In this document: positions 17,951 through 26,636 of the stretch, piece after piece
How positions within the stretch are numbered: the stretch's first letter is position 1
Layout: each line of letters opens with the position of its first letter
DNA from: Ramlibacter tataouinensis TTB310
GTDB taxonomy: Bacteria; Pseudomonadota; Gammaproteobacteria; Burkholderiales; Burkholderiaceae_C
Assembly (NCBI RefSeq): GCF_000215705.1
Contig: NC_015677.1
Coordinates: 632,001-696,000 of the forward strand
Direction: 5' to 3'
Length of the DNA: 64,000 nt
The notes under the pieces: model-generated
The model's database searches: none
What the model saw: only the letters and a program-made list of their open reading frames with translations
What the model was told of the DNA's origin: nothing
Made by a program: the position numbers and the translations under genes

Positions 17951-18020
17951 TTCCAAGCTTTCCATGCGCCGGTGGCCGGGTGTTTTCCGTTCCTGCTTGA
18001 AAATGCTCCTCACCTGCTAA
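17951..18020 (-). repeat. 70-bp shared upstream element, copy A (before GH3 operon)
   Basis: Identical at 57 of 70 positions, without gaps, to 26521-26590. The most conserved blocks, read on the minus strand, are GCAGGAACGGAAAACA and GCATGGAAAGCTT. A short stem (TTTC with GAAA around AGCAGGAAC) can form in both copies. It fills most of the gap between the ctaG stop and the GH3 start. It could be an operator for the AraC regulator at 26637 or a structured leader; I do not recognise a known riboswitch in it. Confidence 0.75.
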
Positions 18021-18964
18021 GAGCGGGCACGCTGATCCACGGCTGTCCAATGCCCTTGCGGCGCCCCGTCAACCGTCAAATGCTTGTCGTTCCGCGATGC
18101 AAGCAGCCGGCTGGCCAGCGCGAGGCAGGCACCCAGGTAGACGATGCCCATGGGCACCCACATGATCAGCCCTGCAAGCTGCTGGTCTTCCAGTGCGTTC
18201 AATCCCCACGGGGCGGTGCGGTCGAGATACCAGGCGTACAGCGGAAAAGGAGCCGTCGTCAGCAGGGCGCCGAGCAGTCCGCCATGCACCAGCGTGGCAA
18301 ACGCCGCGCCCAGTGCCGCTGCGGCGCGGCGTCGCGAGTGAGCGTCGAGGATCGCCTTCCAGAACAAAAGCGCCGTGCCGAAAAAGCAGGCATGCTCGAG
18401 CATGTGCACACCGTAGCTTGCAACCGCCGCGTCGAACGCGCGCGGCGCGTGCCAGCCCCAAAGTGCCAGACCATGCAGGAACGCCGACGGTAGCGGCCGT
18501 GAAAGCGCGCCAATGAGCGCGGCAAGCGCGCGCCATGGGTGGGAGCGAAGAAAACGCTTCCTGGATTCGGCAGGCAGCGCCCAGGCAAGGACCGCCCCCG
18601 GCTTGCCCAGCAGGAGAAGCACAGGCGCGGCTGTGACCAGCAGCGCGTGCTGGGCCATGTGGGCCGAGAGCAGTTCCTCGCCAAGCACATCCAGTGGCGA
18701 GACCAGCGCGACAAACAACGCAGCCGTGCCGAAGGCAAAGGCCACCACGTGGGACAGCGCGACGCCGCGCCCCCAGCCGGCGCTTGTCCAGAGCTGCCGC
18801 AATCCGCGACCGTAGAGCCAGACCGCGAGCAGCAGCGGCACAAGGACGACCGGATCGAAGCTCCAGGCGTGCCACAGCGTGTCGGGTCGCAGGGGCACGG
18901 ACCCATGGGCAGCGGCCCAGCGGATCGCCGCGAACCAGAGCAAGACGCCAGCGACTACACGCAC
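18017..18964 (-). CDS. ctaG: CtaG-type (caa3) cytochrome oxidase assembly protein
   Basis: A 315-aa inner-membrane protein of the caa3_CtaG family with about seven helices. Conserved marks include HMAQHALLVTAAPVLLLLG and HMLEHACFFGTALLFW, whose histidines are typical of this copper-delivery-associated family. It is distinct from the Cox11 protein also called CtaG. I placed the start at GTG 18964, about 10 bp inside the upstream gene; an ATG at 19027 would overlap that gene by 73 bp and add a charged tail. It is the last gene of the respiratory operon and probably helps metallate the oxidase encoded upstream. Confidence 0.85.
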   Translation of the reverse strand: MRVVAGVLLWFAAIRWAAAHGSVPLRPDTLWHAWSFDPVVLVPLLLAVWLYGRGLRQLWTSAGWGRGVALSHVVAFAFGTAALFVALVSPLDVLGEELLSAHMAQHALLVTAAPVLLLLGKPGAVLAWALPAESRKRFLRSHPWRALAALIGALSRPLPSAFLHGLALWGWHAPRAFDAAVASYGVHMLEHACFFGTALLFWKAILDAHSRRRAAAALGAAFATLVHGGLLGALLTTAPFPLYAWYLDRTAPWGLNALEDQQLAGLIMWVPMGIVYLGACLALASRLLASRNDKHLTVDGAPQGHWTAVDQRARS

Positions 18965-19335
18965 GCCGGCACCAACAGAATGGGAAAGAGCTGCCAGGTG
19001 ATCGCGACGCTTGCGATCGCATCGCACCCGATCGTGACCGACATCCTGAAATGCAGGTCGGGAACCCCGTGCTGCTGCCGGTAGCGCCGTGCCGCATGCA
19101 GCAAGGTGGCGGCGGCGGCGGCCGCAGTCGCCAACGCAAGCGCCCCCAGGAAAGTTGACCTGGCGCCGGTGCTGGCGGTACCAAGCCCCACTACGCAGGC
19201 CACCGCGGCTGCAACATAGACGACCAGGAAGTGAGCCGCCCAGACGAAAAGACCGAAGGCAGGGTCGAGCAGCCGGCCCAGCCCTTCGGCTTTGGCGCGT
19301 GCCCTTCCCTTCGCATGGAATCTAAGGGACCACAT
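18955..19335 (-). CDS. Small three-helix membrane protein of the oxidase operon
   Basis: A 126-aa protein with predicted helices at about 28-50, 60-80 and 103-123 after a basic N terminus. It overlaps the fused subunit I-III gene by 14 bp and ctaG by about 10 bp, so it is certainly part of the operon. I do not recognise a named family. Position between the catalytic subunits and CtaG suggests a subunit IV-like or assembly role, comparable to small membrane proteins in other caa3 operons, but this is inference from context only. Confidence 0.72.
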   Translation of the reverse strand: MWSLRFHAKGRARAKAEGLGRLLDPAFGLFVWAAHFLVVYVAAAVACVVGLGTASTGARSTFLGALALATAAAAAATLLHAARRYRQQHGVPDLHFRMSVTIGCDAIASVAITWQLFPILLVPACV

Positions 19336-21904
19336 GCGGGAACGCCGTGATGAGAATGAGCGTGAGCGCTGCCGCCGGCGCGGTGAAGCGCCACCAAAGC
19401 AGGCAGAGGTGAAGCGTCAGGCTACGCCACCCATCGAGCATGCCGAGCGCCTGGCGCGCGATGCACCACGGCGCCATCGCGGCGCCGATGGCAACGTGCA
19501 ACCCCACATGGCCGGCCAGCGTCCACACCGACGCGCCGTAGCTATGGCGCGTCGGATCGATGTCCAGGCTGTTGAGCCACATCCACCCCATGATCAGGGC
19601 GCCTGCAGCCAGGACCGCCGCTGCCGCCAGGCTGGCGCTTGCCGCCGACCGGCGATCGCGCTGATTGGAACGAGACGCCGCCTCGAACAGGATCCAGGCG
19701 CCAATGACCAAGGCAGCAATGACGGCAGGCCCGAGAAACCCGGGCAGCCGCGATCCATCCGGAGGCCAGGCGACGGGATGCGCTGTCCACAGGAACAGGT
19801 AGGCAAAGGCGAAGGAGGCCAGCACGACCGCGTCCGCGATGAGTAGCACCGTCATCCCCCACCAGCCGACGCTGCCGCTGTCGCTGCGATAGAGCGGCAA
19901 GGCAAGGCCGCGCCCGGCGTCTGCCGGCTCGCGCGGCAGGCCCTTGTCCATGGACCACAGCCAGTAGAGGTAGGCAGCGGCCGCAACCGCGCCAGCGGCC
20001 GAGCCGACGGCCGCGGATTTGACGGTCATGCCCGCGAAGGCGACAGCGGTTGCGGTGGCGGCCAGAAACGGGATCCAGCTGGGACCCGGCAAGCGGATGA
20101 TCTGCTCCGGCTCGGCGCTTATGGGCGAGGTGGCCAATGCCTCGCGTTCTTGCGTGGGCGCATCCGGCAGGTAGCCGCGACCGGCTAGTTCCTCGTCCTT
20201 CAGGGCCTTGTGCTCCCAAAGCGGGTAAAGCGACGTGATCGGCATCAGGCTGCGGAAGCCGTGCGCCGGCTGACCCGACATCCACTCGAGCGTTGGCGCA
20301 TCCCATGGGTTGTGGCCAGCCTGCTGCCCCGAGCGGCGGTGCCGGACGAAGTCGGCCACGAACACCAGCACCCCCGCCGCAAACAGGAAGGCAAACACCG
20401 AGGAGACGAGATTCAGCGTGTTCCACCCAAGGTTGCCTGGATAGGTGTAGATGCGCCGAGGCATGCCGAGCAGGCCGGTGAGATGCATCGGCAGGAACGC
20501 GGCGTTGAAGCCGATGAACATGAGCCAGAACGCCCAGCGCCCGAGCCGCTCGGAGAGCATTCGTCCCGTTATCGCCGGGATCCAGTAGTAGAGGGCCGCG
20601 AACAGCGGGAACACCATGCCGCCGATGAGCACGTAATGGAAGTGGGCGACGACGAAATAGGTGTCGTGCACCTGCCAGTTGTAGGGCACGGCCGCCACCA
20701 TCACGCCGGTCAGCCCGCCAATGACGAAGATGAACAGGAAGCCCAGGATGAACAGCATCGGCACGCGCAACACCGGCTTGCCATTCCAGAGTGTCGCGAT
20801 CCAGGCGAACACCTGGATACCCATCGGGATGGCGATGGCGGAGCTTGCCGCCGAAAAGAAGGAAAGCGACAGCAGCGGCAAGCCCGTCGTGAACATGTGG
20901 TGCACCCACAGGCCGAAGCTGAGGAAGCCGACCGCCAGCGCCGCCAGCACCACCCAGCTGTAACCGACCAGCGGCGTGCGCGCGAAGCTGGGCAGCATCA
21001 TCGAGACCATGCCGGCGGCCGGCAGGAAGATGATGTAGACCTCCGGGTGCGCGAACAACCAGAACAGATGCTGCCACAGGAGCGGCTCGCCGCCCCGGGT
21101 TGGGTCGTAGAACGGCATGCCGAAGGCGCGTTCCAGTTCGAGCAGGATATCGGCCGCGATGACCGCCGGCATGCCGACCATGATCATGCCGGCAGTCACC
21201 AGCATGTACCAGGCGAAGATCGGCATCTTGCCGAGCGTCATGCCCGGCGCGCGCGTCTTGAGGATCCCGACGATCAGTTCGACGGCCGCAGCGACGGCGG
21301 CGATCTCGACGAAACCGAGCCCGAGCACCCAGACATCGGTATTGATCCCGGGCGAATACCTGGCGCCGGTCAAGGGCGGATACATGAACCAGCCACCGTC
21401 CGGTGCAACGCCGAGAAACAGGCTGGAGAACACCATCGCGCCGCCGATGGCGTAGCACCAGTACCCGAGGGAGGACAGGCGGGGAAACGGCATGTCGCGC
21501 GTGCCGAGCATGCTGGGCAGCAGCAGCACCGCGACAGCCTCGACGATCGGCACCGCGAACAGGAACATCATCACCGTGCCGTGCATGGTGAAGAACTGGT
21601 TGTAGGTGGCCGCGTCGAGGAAGGTATTGTTGGGCCAGGCGAGCTGGATGCGCATGAGCAGCGCGAGCACGCCGGCGCCCAGAAAGAACAGGAAGCCGGT
21701 GGCGATATACAGGACACCGATGTGCGTGTTGTTGATCTCGGTGAGGAATCCGAACCGTTTCGGCATCGCCCACGCGGCAGCGATCCGTGCGAGACCGTCC
21801 GGCCCGCTCGATTGCCGGTAGAGCGGCGGTGTCACGCCGGCCGCCTGCGGGTCGCCCCGGCTGGCTGGCAGTGCTGCTCCGGCGCCGCCCAACGCCGCCG
21901 TCAT
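19322..21904 (-). CDS. ctaD: Cytochrome c oxidase subunit I-III fusion with altered K-channel
   Basis: An 860-aa heme-copper oxidase subunit: subunit I (about residues 45-540), a soluble linker, and a subunit III-like helical domain (about 640-855). Subunit I has YNQFFTMHG, the HPEVY motif (Glu288 of the D-channel and the cross-linked Tyr), the heme/copper histidines in VHHMFTTG, and HDTYFVVAHFHYVL. The usual IPTGIKVF of the K-channel reads IPMGIQVF, with Gln364 in place of the channel Lys and Met361 in place of Thr. The GFGNY segment after helix III is also absent. ATG 21904 overlaps the subunit II stop. It belongs to an A-family variant, and function as a proton-pumping cytochrome oxidase is likely but unproven. 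Confidence 0.92.
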   Translation of the reverse strand: MTAALGGAGAALPASRGDPQAAGVTPPLYRQSSGPDGLARIAAAWAMPKRFGFLTEINNTHIGVLYIATGFLFFLGAGVLALLMRIQLAWPNNTFLDAATYNQFFTMHGTVMMFLFAVPIVEAVAVLLLPSMLGTRDMPFPRLSSLGYWCYAIGGAMVFSSLFLGVAPDGGWFMYPPLTGARYSPGINTDVWVLGLGFVEIAAVAAAVELIVGILKTRAPGMTLGKMPIFAWYMLVTAGMIMVGMPAVIAADILLELERAFGMPFYDPTRGGEPLLWQHLFWLFAHPEVYIIFLPAAGMVSMMLPSFARTPLVGYSWVVLAALAVGFLSFGLWVHHMFTTGLPLLSLSFFSAASSAIAIPMGIQVFAWIATLWNGKPVLRVPMLFILGFLFIFVIGGLTGVMVAAVPYNWQVHDTYFVVAHFHYVLIGGMVFPLFAALYYWIPAITGRMLSERLGRWAFWLMFIGFNAAFLPMHLTGLLGMPRRIYTYPGNLGWNTLNLVSSVFAFLFAAGVLVFVADFVRHRRSGQQAGHNPWDAPTLEWMSGQPAHGFRSLMPITSLYPLWEHKALKDEELAGRGYLPDAPTQEREALATSPISAEPEQIIRLPGPSWIPFLAATATAVAFAGMTVKSAAVGSAAGAVAAAAYLYWLWSMDKGLPREPADAGRGLALPLYRSDSGSVGWWGMTVLLIADAVVLASFAFAYLFLWTAHPVAWPPDGSRLPGFLGPAVIAALVIGAWILFEAASRSNQRDRRSAASASLAAAAVLAAGALIMGWMWLNSLDIDPTRHSYGASVWTLAGHVGLHVAIGAAMAPWCIARQALGMLDGWRSLTLHLCLLWWRFTAPAAALTLILITAFPHVVP

Positions 21905-22878
21905 TTCAGCGACTCCAGATAGGCGGCAAGCGCGCGCAGCTCCGGGCCTTCGAGCTGATCGTAGGAGGGCATGGCATTGCCGGGCTTGAGATGCTGGGCG
22001 CTGGCGATCCACGCCGCCATATTGCCGACGCCTCCTGGAAGGGTTCCGGCGCCGATCGAGCGGCGGCTACCGATCTGCGTCAGGTCCGGGCCGAGCCTGC
22101 CTTCGCTCACGCCGCGCACCGTGTGGCAAGCGCCGCAGCCGGTATGGACGAAAAGATCGCGGCCTTGGCGCAGGTACGCCGTCGGCGGTTCGGGCACGGG
22201 CAGTGCAAGCCGTGCCAGCCATGCGTCGAATCCGTCCCGCGGCAAGACAATGACGTCGAGCGCCATGAGCGCATGCTGTGTGCCGCAATATTCGGCGCAC
22301 TGGCCGCGATAGACGCCCGGCCGGTCGGCCTGGATCACCATGCGGTTGACCCGTCCCGGGATCATGTCGGTCTTGCCGGCGAGGTTCGGGATCCAGAAGC
22401 TGTGAATGACATCGGCCGAGTGCAGGAGAAGTTCGACCGGCACCCCGGCCGGCAGATGCAACTCGTTGCCCGAGCGGACCGGCACAGTCCTGTCGCCACG
22501 CCGGTAAGACATTTCCCACCACCAGAGATGCCCCGTCACATCGATGGTGAGCCGATCTGCCGACGGCACGCGCGTCTCTTGGCCGGTGCTGAGGACGTAG
22601 GGCACGAGCAGCGTCAGCGTCAGCAGCGGCAACGCGACCCCGCCGCCCCACAGGAACAGTTTGTGGTTGACCGGGCGCGCGCGCCGGCGCAGGAACGGCA
22701 CGAGCATCAGTACGGTGACCAGCAGCGTCACCACGGCCGCTCCGACATACATGATCATTCCGAGCTGGTGGATCGACGCCGCGGAGGGGCCCGCGGGATC
22801 GAGCGCCGATTGCTGGCCGGCGCATCCCGCCAATAACAGGGATAGCAGGGCTGGCCACAGCCTCCGTTCAGCGCGCAC
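21901..22878 (-). CDS. ctaC: caa3-type cytochrome c oxidase subunit II with C-terminal heme c domain
   Basis: A 325-aa lipoprotein (lipobox LAGC, Cys19) with two membrane helices (about 40-63 and 75-97), a periplasmic CuA cupredoxin domain and a fused cytochrome c. CuA ligands are visible as H159 (VIHSFW) and C194, E196, C198, H202 and M205 in QCAEYCGTQHALM. Heme c binds at C248-x-x-C251-H252 (CGACH). The start is GTG 22878, 11 bp inside the triheme cytochrome gene; earlier in-frame codons lie well inside that gene and do not look like a signal peptide. It accepts electrons for the fused I-III subunit encoded next. Confidence 0.93.
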   Translation of the reverse strand: MRAERRLWPALLSLLLAGCAGQQSALDPAGPSAASIHQLGMIMYVGAAVVTLLVTVLMLVPFLRRRARPVNHKLFLWGGGVALPLLTLTLLVPYVLSTGQETRVPSADRLTIDVTGHLWWWEMSYRRGDRTVPVRSGNELHLPAGVPVELLLHSADVIHSFWIPNLAGKTDMIPGRVNRMVIQADRPGVYRGQCAEYCGTQHALMALDVIVLPRDGFDAWLARLALPVPEPPTAYLRQGRDLFVHTGCGACHTVRGVSEGRLGPDLTQIGSRRSIGAGTLPGGVGNMAAWIASAQHLKPGNAMPSYDQLEGPELRALAAYLESLK

Positions 22879-23854
22879 GCGGTGGCTCCAGGGTGTAGAG
22901 GAAGGCAGCGATGTCGCGCGCCTCCTGGTTGTTGAGCCCCACGTCCGGCATGCCCGTTCGCGGCACCAGCGCCGCCGGATCCTGCAGGAAGGTGACCAGC
23001 ACCTCGGTGTTGTTCGGCAGTTGCCCGGCCAGGAAGCTGCGTCCGGCCAAGCCGCCGAGCGGCGGGCCGACGATGCCGATCGGCCCCCTGATCCCGGGAA
23101 TGGCATGGCAGGCGGTACAGCCATGCGCACCGCTGGCGACGATGGCGTGCCCGCGCGCGGCGTCCCCAGCGCGCACCGGCCGACTTACCAAAGGCTGCGG
23201 CGCTGGTTTGGGCGGCTGCAGGCCCGAGAAATACTGTGCAACGGCCACAACGTCGTCGGCCGTCATCCCTTTGACCGTTGTCGCCATCTGCTGGCCCGCA
23301 TCATTCTTCCGCGTGCCCTCCTTCCATGCATTCATCGCAGCGACCAGGTAGCCGTGGTCGAGCCCGGCCAGGTACGGGATCGCCGGCGGCTCGCCGACGC
23401 CGCCCGGCCCGTGGCAGTTGATGCAGGCCGGCACCTGACGGACGGAATCGCCTTGGGTAGCCAGCACCCTGCCGCGCTCCACCGCCGCGGCCGTGCCAGC
23501 AGTCGCAGCGACGCCTGTGGCTGCGGGGGCGTCGAGCCGCGAGTAGTACGCGGCGAAGCTGGCCATGTCTTGCGCGGACATTGCCTTTGCCATGGCCTCC
23601 ATGACCGGATTGCGCCGGCTGCCATTCGCATAACTGCGAAGCTGCTTCTCGATGTATGGCGCTGACTGCCCGGCAATCCGCGGAGCGCCGTCCCTGCCCT
23701 CGCCGGACTCGCCGTGGCAGGCGGCGCAATGCTGGGCAGTGGCAGGGCGTTGCGCCTGCTCCGTCGTTTTCCCGGAGGGCACCACCAGCTGCGCATGTGC
23801 CGCCTGCAGCAGCGCCGCCAGCACGCCGGTGGCGAGAAGGTGCGAGGCATTCAT
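22868..23854 (-). CDS. Periplasmic triheme cytochrome c
   Basis: A 328-aa exported cytochrome with a cleavable signal peptide (MNASHLLATGVLAALLQAAHA) and three heme c sites: C43-AA-C46-H47, C144-IN-C147-H148 and C246-TA-C249-H250. No C-terminal membrane helix is visible, so it is probably soluble. It starts with an ATGA overlap on the GMC dehydrogenase stop and overlaps the oxidase subunit II start. Position makes it the electron shuttle from dehydrogenase to oxidase, like the beta subunit of FAD-dependent glucose or gluconate dehydrogenases, though shorter than those. Confidence 0.9.
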   Translation of the reverse strand: MNASHLLATGVLAALLQAAHAQLVVPSGKTTEQAQRPATAQHCAACHGESGEGRDGAPRIAGQSAPYIEKQLRSYANGSRRNPVMEAMAKAMSAQDMASFAAYYSRLDAPAATGVAATAGTAAAVERGRVLATQGDSVRQVPACINCHGPGGVGEPPAIPYLAGLDHGYLVAAMNAWKEGTRKNDAGQQMATTVKGMTADDVVAVAQYFSGLQPPKPAPQPLVSRPVRAGDAARGHAIVASGAHGCTACHAIPGIRGPIGIVGPPLGGLAGRSFLAGQLPNNTEVLVTFLQDPAALVPRTGMPDVGLNNQEARDIAAFLYTLEPPRAR

Positions 23855-25620
23855 CTGGGCACCAGCGGTCCGGGGGACTTCAGGTACTTCCGCACGATCG
23901 CGTCCGCAGACCAGTAGGCGAGCGCGCCTACGGTATCGGTGGGGTTGTAGGACCCGTTCTGGGGGAAGTTCGATGCGCCGATCACGAAGACGTTCGAAAC
24001 ATCCCAGCTCTGGAGGTAGCGGTTCACGACGCTGGTGGACGGATCGGTTCCCATGATCGTTCCGCCGGTGTTGTGGGTGGTCTGGTACTCGGTCATGTCA
24101 TACGGGCGTTTGCGGGGAGCGCCGGTGACCAGCCGGCCACCCATGCTTCTTCCGATCTCGACGGCCTTCTCCGTGCAGTAGGCGGACATCCGAAGGTCGT
24201 TCTCGGGAAAATCGAACGTCATCCGCAGCAGCGGCAGGCCCCACGCATCCTTGTAGGTGGGATCGAGATCGAGGTAGTTGTGGCGGGTCGCCACCGAACT
24301 GCCGTGGACGTTGATCGTCGAGGTGTGGTTGTAGTGCCTGGCAACGGCCTTCTTCCATGCCGAGCCCCACCTCGGCGTGCCGGGCGGCGTGGGATGGAAG
24401 CCGATCGGCCTTCCGTTAGTCATGATCTCGCCGATGTACGCGCCGCCGATGAAGCCCAGGGGCCCATGGTCGAAGTTGTCCCCGGCGAAGTCCGAGATCA
24501 TGGTGCCGTTCGCGCCCGAGCGCATGAACGGGTTGATGTTGATGCTCTCGTCAAAGAACACCTGCGGATAGCTCATCGTCTGGTAGGCATAGTTGCGGCC
24601 CACGACGCCCTTGCCCGTGGCCGGGTCGTAGGGCGCACCGATGCCCGACAGCAGCAGCATGCGGGCATTGTTCTGCGCATACATGCCGACGATGACCAGG
24701 CTCGCCGGCTGTTCGACCTCCTCGCCGTTGGGCCCCGCGTAGGTGACGCCGGTGGCGGTTTTCCTGGCGCCGTCGAGGTTGATGCGCAGCACGTTGCAGC
24801 CCGTGCGCAGCTCGAAATTCGGGTCTTTCAGAAGCACCGGCAGCAGCACCGTCAGAGGCGTCGACTTGGCAAAGTGCTCGCAGCCGAAGCGCTCGCAGAA
24901 GCCGCAGAAGGTGCAGGTCTTGAGGCTCAGCCCTTCGGGATTGGTGTACGGCTGGCTCAGGTTGCACGAGGGCTGGGGATACGTGTGGTACCCCAGGTTG
25001 TCGGCTGCCTTGCGGAAGATGGCGGAGCCATAAGGCTCCTTCTGCGGCGGCGTGGGGTACTCGCGTGAGCGCGGGTCCTCGAAGATGTTGCCGCCCGGGA
25101 TCTTCTTTCCCTGGAGGTTGCCGGCTTTCCCGCTGGTGCCGAGCAGATACTCGAAGCGGTCGAAGTGCGGCTCCAGCTCGGCGGCGGTGACACCCCAGTC
25201 CTGGATCGTCACGTCAGCAGGGATGAACTTGCTGCCGTAGCGTTCGATGAGGCGGCTGCGCTGCCTGAAGTCGTCTTCCTGGAAACGGAAGGTCTGCCCG
25301 TTCCAATGCACGATCGATCCGCCGAGTCCGCTGCCGGGCAGAAAGCTCTCCCAGCGCCGCACGGGCAACGCCGTCCCCCGCGAGGTATGCCGGAAGGTGA
25401 GCGTCTCCTTGGCGTTGTCCGACATCAGCGCCTTGCGCACCGCGTAGCGCAGCTCGTCATGGACCTGGGGCCCCTGGAAGTCGGGAACGGTGTCGCGTGC
25501 TTCGCCGCGCTCGAGCCCGACCACCTTCAGGCCCGCACGCGTCAATTCACGGCCCAGCAGCGTCCCGACCAGGCCCACGCCGATCAGGACTGCATCCACT
25601 TCGGGGCGACGGGCGGCCAT
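23851..25620 (-). CDS. GMC oxidoreductase, flavoprotein subunit of a gluconate/glucose dehydrogenase-like complex
   Basis: A 589-aa FAD enzyme. The Rossmann glycine pattern is G14-V-G-L-V-G19. A cysteine cluster CTFCGFCERFGC (about residues 234-245) matches the Fe-S motif of membrane-linked gluconate and glucose dehydrogenase alpha subunits. C-terminal active-site marks are THNTGG (His) and NPTDTVGAL (Asn). There is no signal peptide; in this family the flavoprotein is carried across the membrane with the Tat-exported small subunit encoded 3 bp upstream. Oxidation of a sugar or sugar acid at the periplasmic face is likely, but the sugar itself is unknown. Confidence 0.9.
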   Translation of the reverse strand: MAARRPEVDAVLIGVGLVGTLLGRELTRAGLKVVGLERGEARDTVPDFQGPQVHDELRYAVRKALMSDNAKETLTFRHTSRGTALPVRRWESFLPGSGLGGSIVHWNGQTFRFQEDDFRQRSRLIERYGSKFIPADVTIQDWGVTAAELEPHFDRFEYLLGTSGKAGNLQGKKIPGGNIFEDPRSREYPTPPQKEPYGSAIFRKAADNLGYHTYPQPSCNLSQPYTNPEGLSLKTCTFCGFCERFGCEHFAKSTPLTVLLPVLLKDPNFELRTGCNVLRINLDGARKTATGVTYAGPNGEEVEQPASLVIVGMYAQNNARMLLLSGIGAPYDPATGKGVVGRNYAYQTMSYPQVFFDESININPFMRSGANGTMISDFAGDNFDHGPLGFIGGAYIGEIMTNGRPIGFHPTPPGTPRWGSAWKKAVARHYNHTSTINVHGSSVATRHNYLDLDPTYKDAWGLPLLRMTFDFPENDLRMSAYCTEKAVEIGRSMGGRLVTGAPRKRPYDMTEYQTTHNTGGTIMGTDPSTSVVNRYLQSWDVSNVFVIGASNFPQNGSYNPTDTVGALAYWSADAIVRKYLKSPGPLVPR

Positions 25621-25623
25621 GGG

Positions 25624-26358
25624 TCACCTTCCTTTCGCCGCGGCCGGCGGGGAGCTCACCGGGTGCAGGTGGACGGTTCCGCCCGCGTCCTGGCCGAGAC
25701 TCATCGGGGGGCGGGTGAAACGGATGCCGTGCTGGTCCACGAACTCGTAGTAGTTGGCGTAGGCACCCGGAAAACCGACCAGCTTCCAGCCGACCATGTC
25801 CTTGTTGCCGCCATAGACGGGATCGGCAAAAAAGCCTTCGACCGTCATGTCCAGCAGCAGCTGGAAGAACACGTCCGACGGTACGCCGCCCAGGTCGCGC
25901 GGCTCGTTCTCAAGCGAACGCAGATACGCATCCTGCTCCTGGGGCTCGAGCTTTGACAGCTTGCCCCGGTTCGACTTGCCCACGTCAGCGGCAATCGCGC
26001 GAAGCGAATTCTTGAAAAGCTCCGCCGGCGTGAAGGGCAGCTGGTAACCCTGCTCGGGTGTTCCAGCGAGCCAAGGTCCGCTGCGGTACATCCGCCCTCC
26101 GGCGCCCCACGCCCCCGCAAGCTGCCGGTCGATGTAAGCGGGAACCTCTGCTTCGAGCGCGCCCGGCCCGGCGTCATCCGCCGGAATCAGGCGGGCAACG
26201 GCAGCTTCAACGAAGGCGGCATCCTCCGCATTGAAAAAAAGGTACGGCGGGCGCGGATTTGCGGCTTGCGGTGGCGGGCGTTCACAGCCGGGAACAACGA
26301 CCGCGGTCGCGGCCACACCGACGCCTTTGAGGAATGATCGTCGCGGTATTCTTTCCAT
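25624..26358 (-). CDS. Gluconate 2-dehydrogenase subunit 3 (gamma) family protein, Tat-exported
   Basis: A 244-aa small subunit of a GMC dehydrogenase. It opens with a twin-arginine signal (RRSFLKGVG) and a lipobox-like VVPGC, followed by the family core (FFNAEDAAFVEAAVARLIPAD). Members act as Tat hitch-hiker chaperones and structural partners of the flavoprotein. ATG 26358 is supported by GGAG sites 9-19 bases upstream; the frame remains open 59 codons further, to an ATG inside repeat B, but those codons do not resemble the family. It is the first gene of the seven-gene respiratory operon, and an AraC gene is divergent, 278 bp away. Confidence 0.88.
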   Translation of the reverse strand: MERIPRRSFLKGVGVAATAVVVPGCERPPPQAANPRPPYLFFNAEDAAFVEAAVARLIPADDAGPGALEAEVPAYIDRQLAGAWGAGGRMYRSGPWLAGTPEQGYQLPFTPAELFKNSLRAIAADVGKSNRGKLSKLEPQEQDAYLRSLENEPRDLGGVPSDVFFQLLLDMTVEGFFADPVYGGNKDMVGWKLVGFPGAYANYYEFVDQHGIRFTRPPMSLGQDAGGTVHLHPVSSPPAAAKGR

Positions 26359-26520
26359 CGGGTCTCCGGACTCCCTTTCACAACTGACAGCGCATGCCTG
26401 ATGCCTGTTAAACCGCGAGCGGACCGCTGATCGCGGCAGTGGCGGTTCCGGATACCGAAGGCATTCATAGCTGGCTCTTTGCCCGCCGCAGTGGCGGGGG
26501 CACTCGGCGCAGTCGGTAAA

Positions 26521-26590
26521 TTCAAAGCTTTCCATGCGTCACTGGCGGGATGTTTTCCGTTCCTGCTGGAAAGTTGTCCTTAGCTGCTAG
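26521..26590 (-). repeat. 70-bp shared upstream element, copy B (before respiratory operon)
   Basis: Counterpart of 17951-18020 with 57 of 70 bases identical. It lies in the 278-bp divergent region between the dehydrogenase operon (minus) and the AraC gene (plus), ending 163 bases upstream of the gamma-subunit start. The central decamer TGTTTTCCGT (plus strand) and AAGCTTTCCATGCG are kept almost intact. Confidence 0.75.
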
Positions 26591-26636
26591 GCACGCAGCC
26601 TGCCCCGCGCTGGAGAACGCGACGACTCCAAAGGTC

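Noticed and set aside
17883..17966. Possible 11-codon upstream frame (MESLESGLHRI) before the GH3 gene, starting in the repeat
   Set aside because: The ATG also occurs in copy B, but there it opens a long frame into the gamma subunit. No shared regulatory-peptide feature is visible.
17951..18020. Copy A as a cyclic-di-GMP (GEMM) or other known riboswitch
   Set aside because: Only loose similarity of A-rich and GC blocks; the required conserved GEMM core could not be matched. A covariance-model search would settle this.
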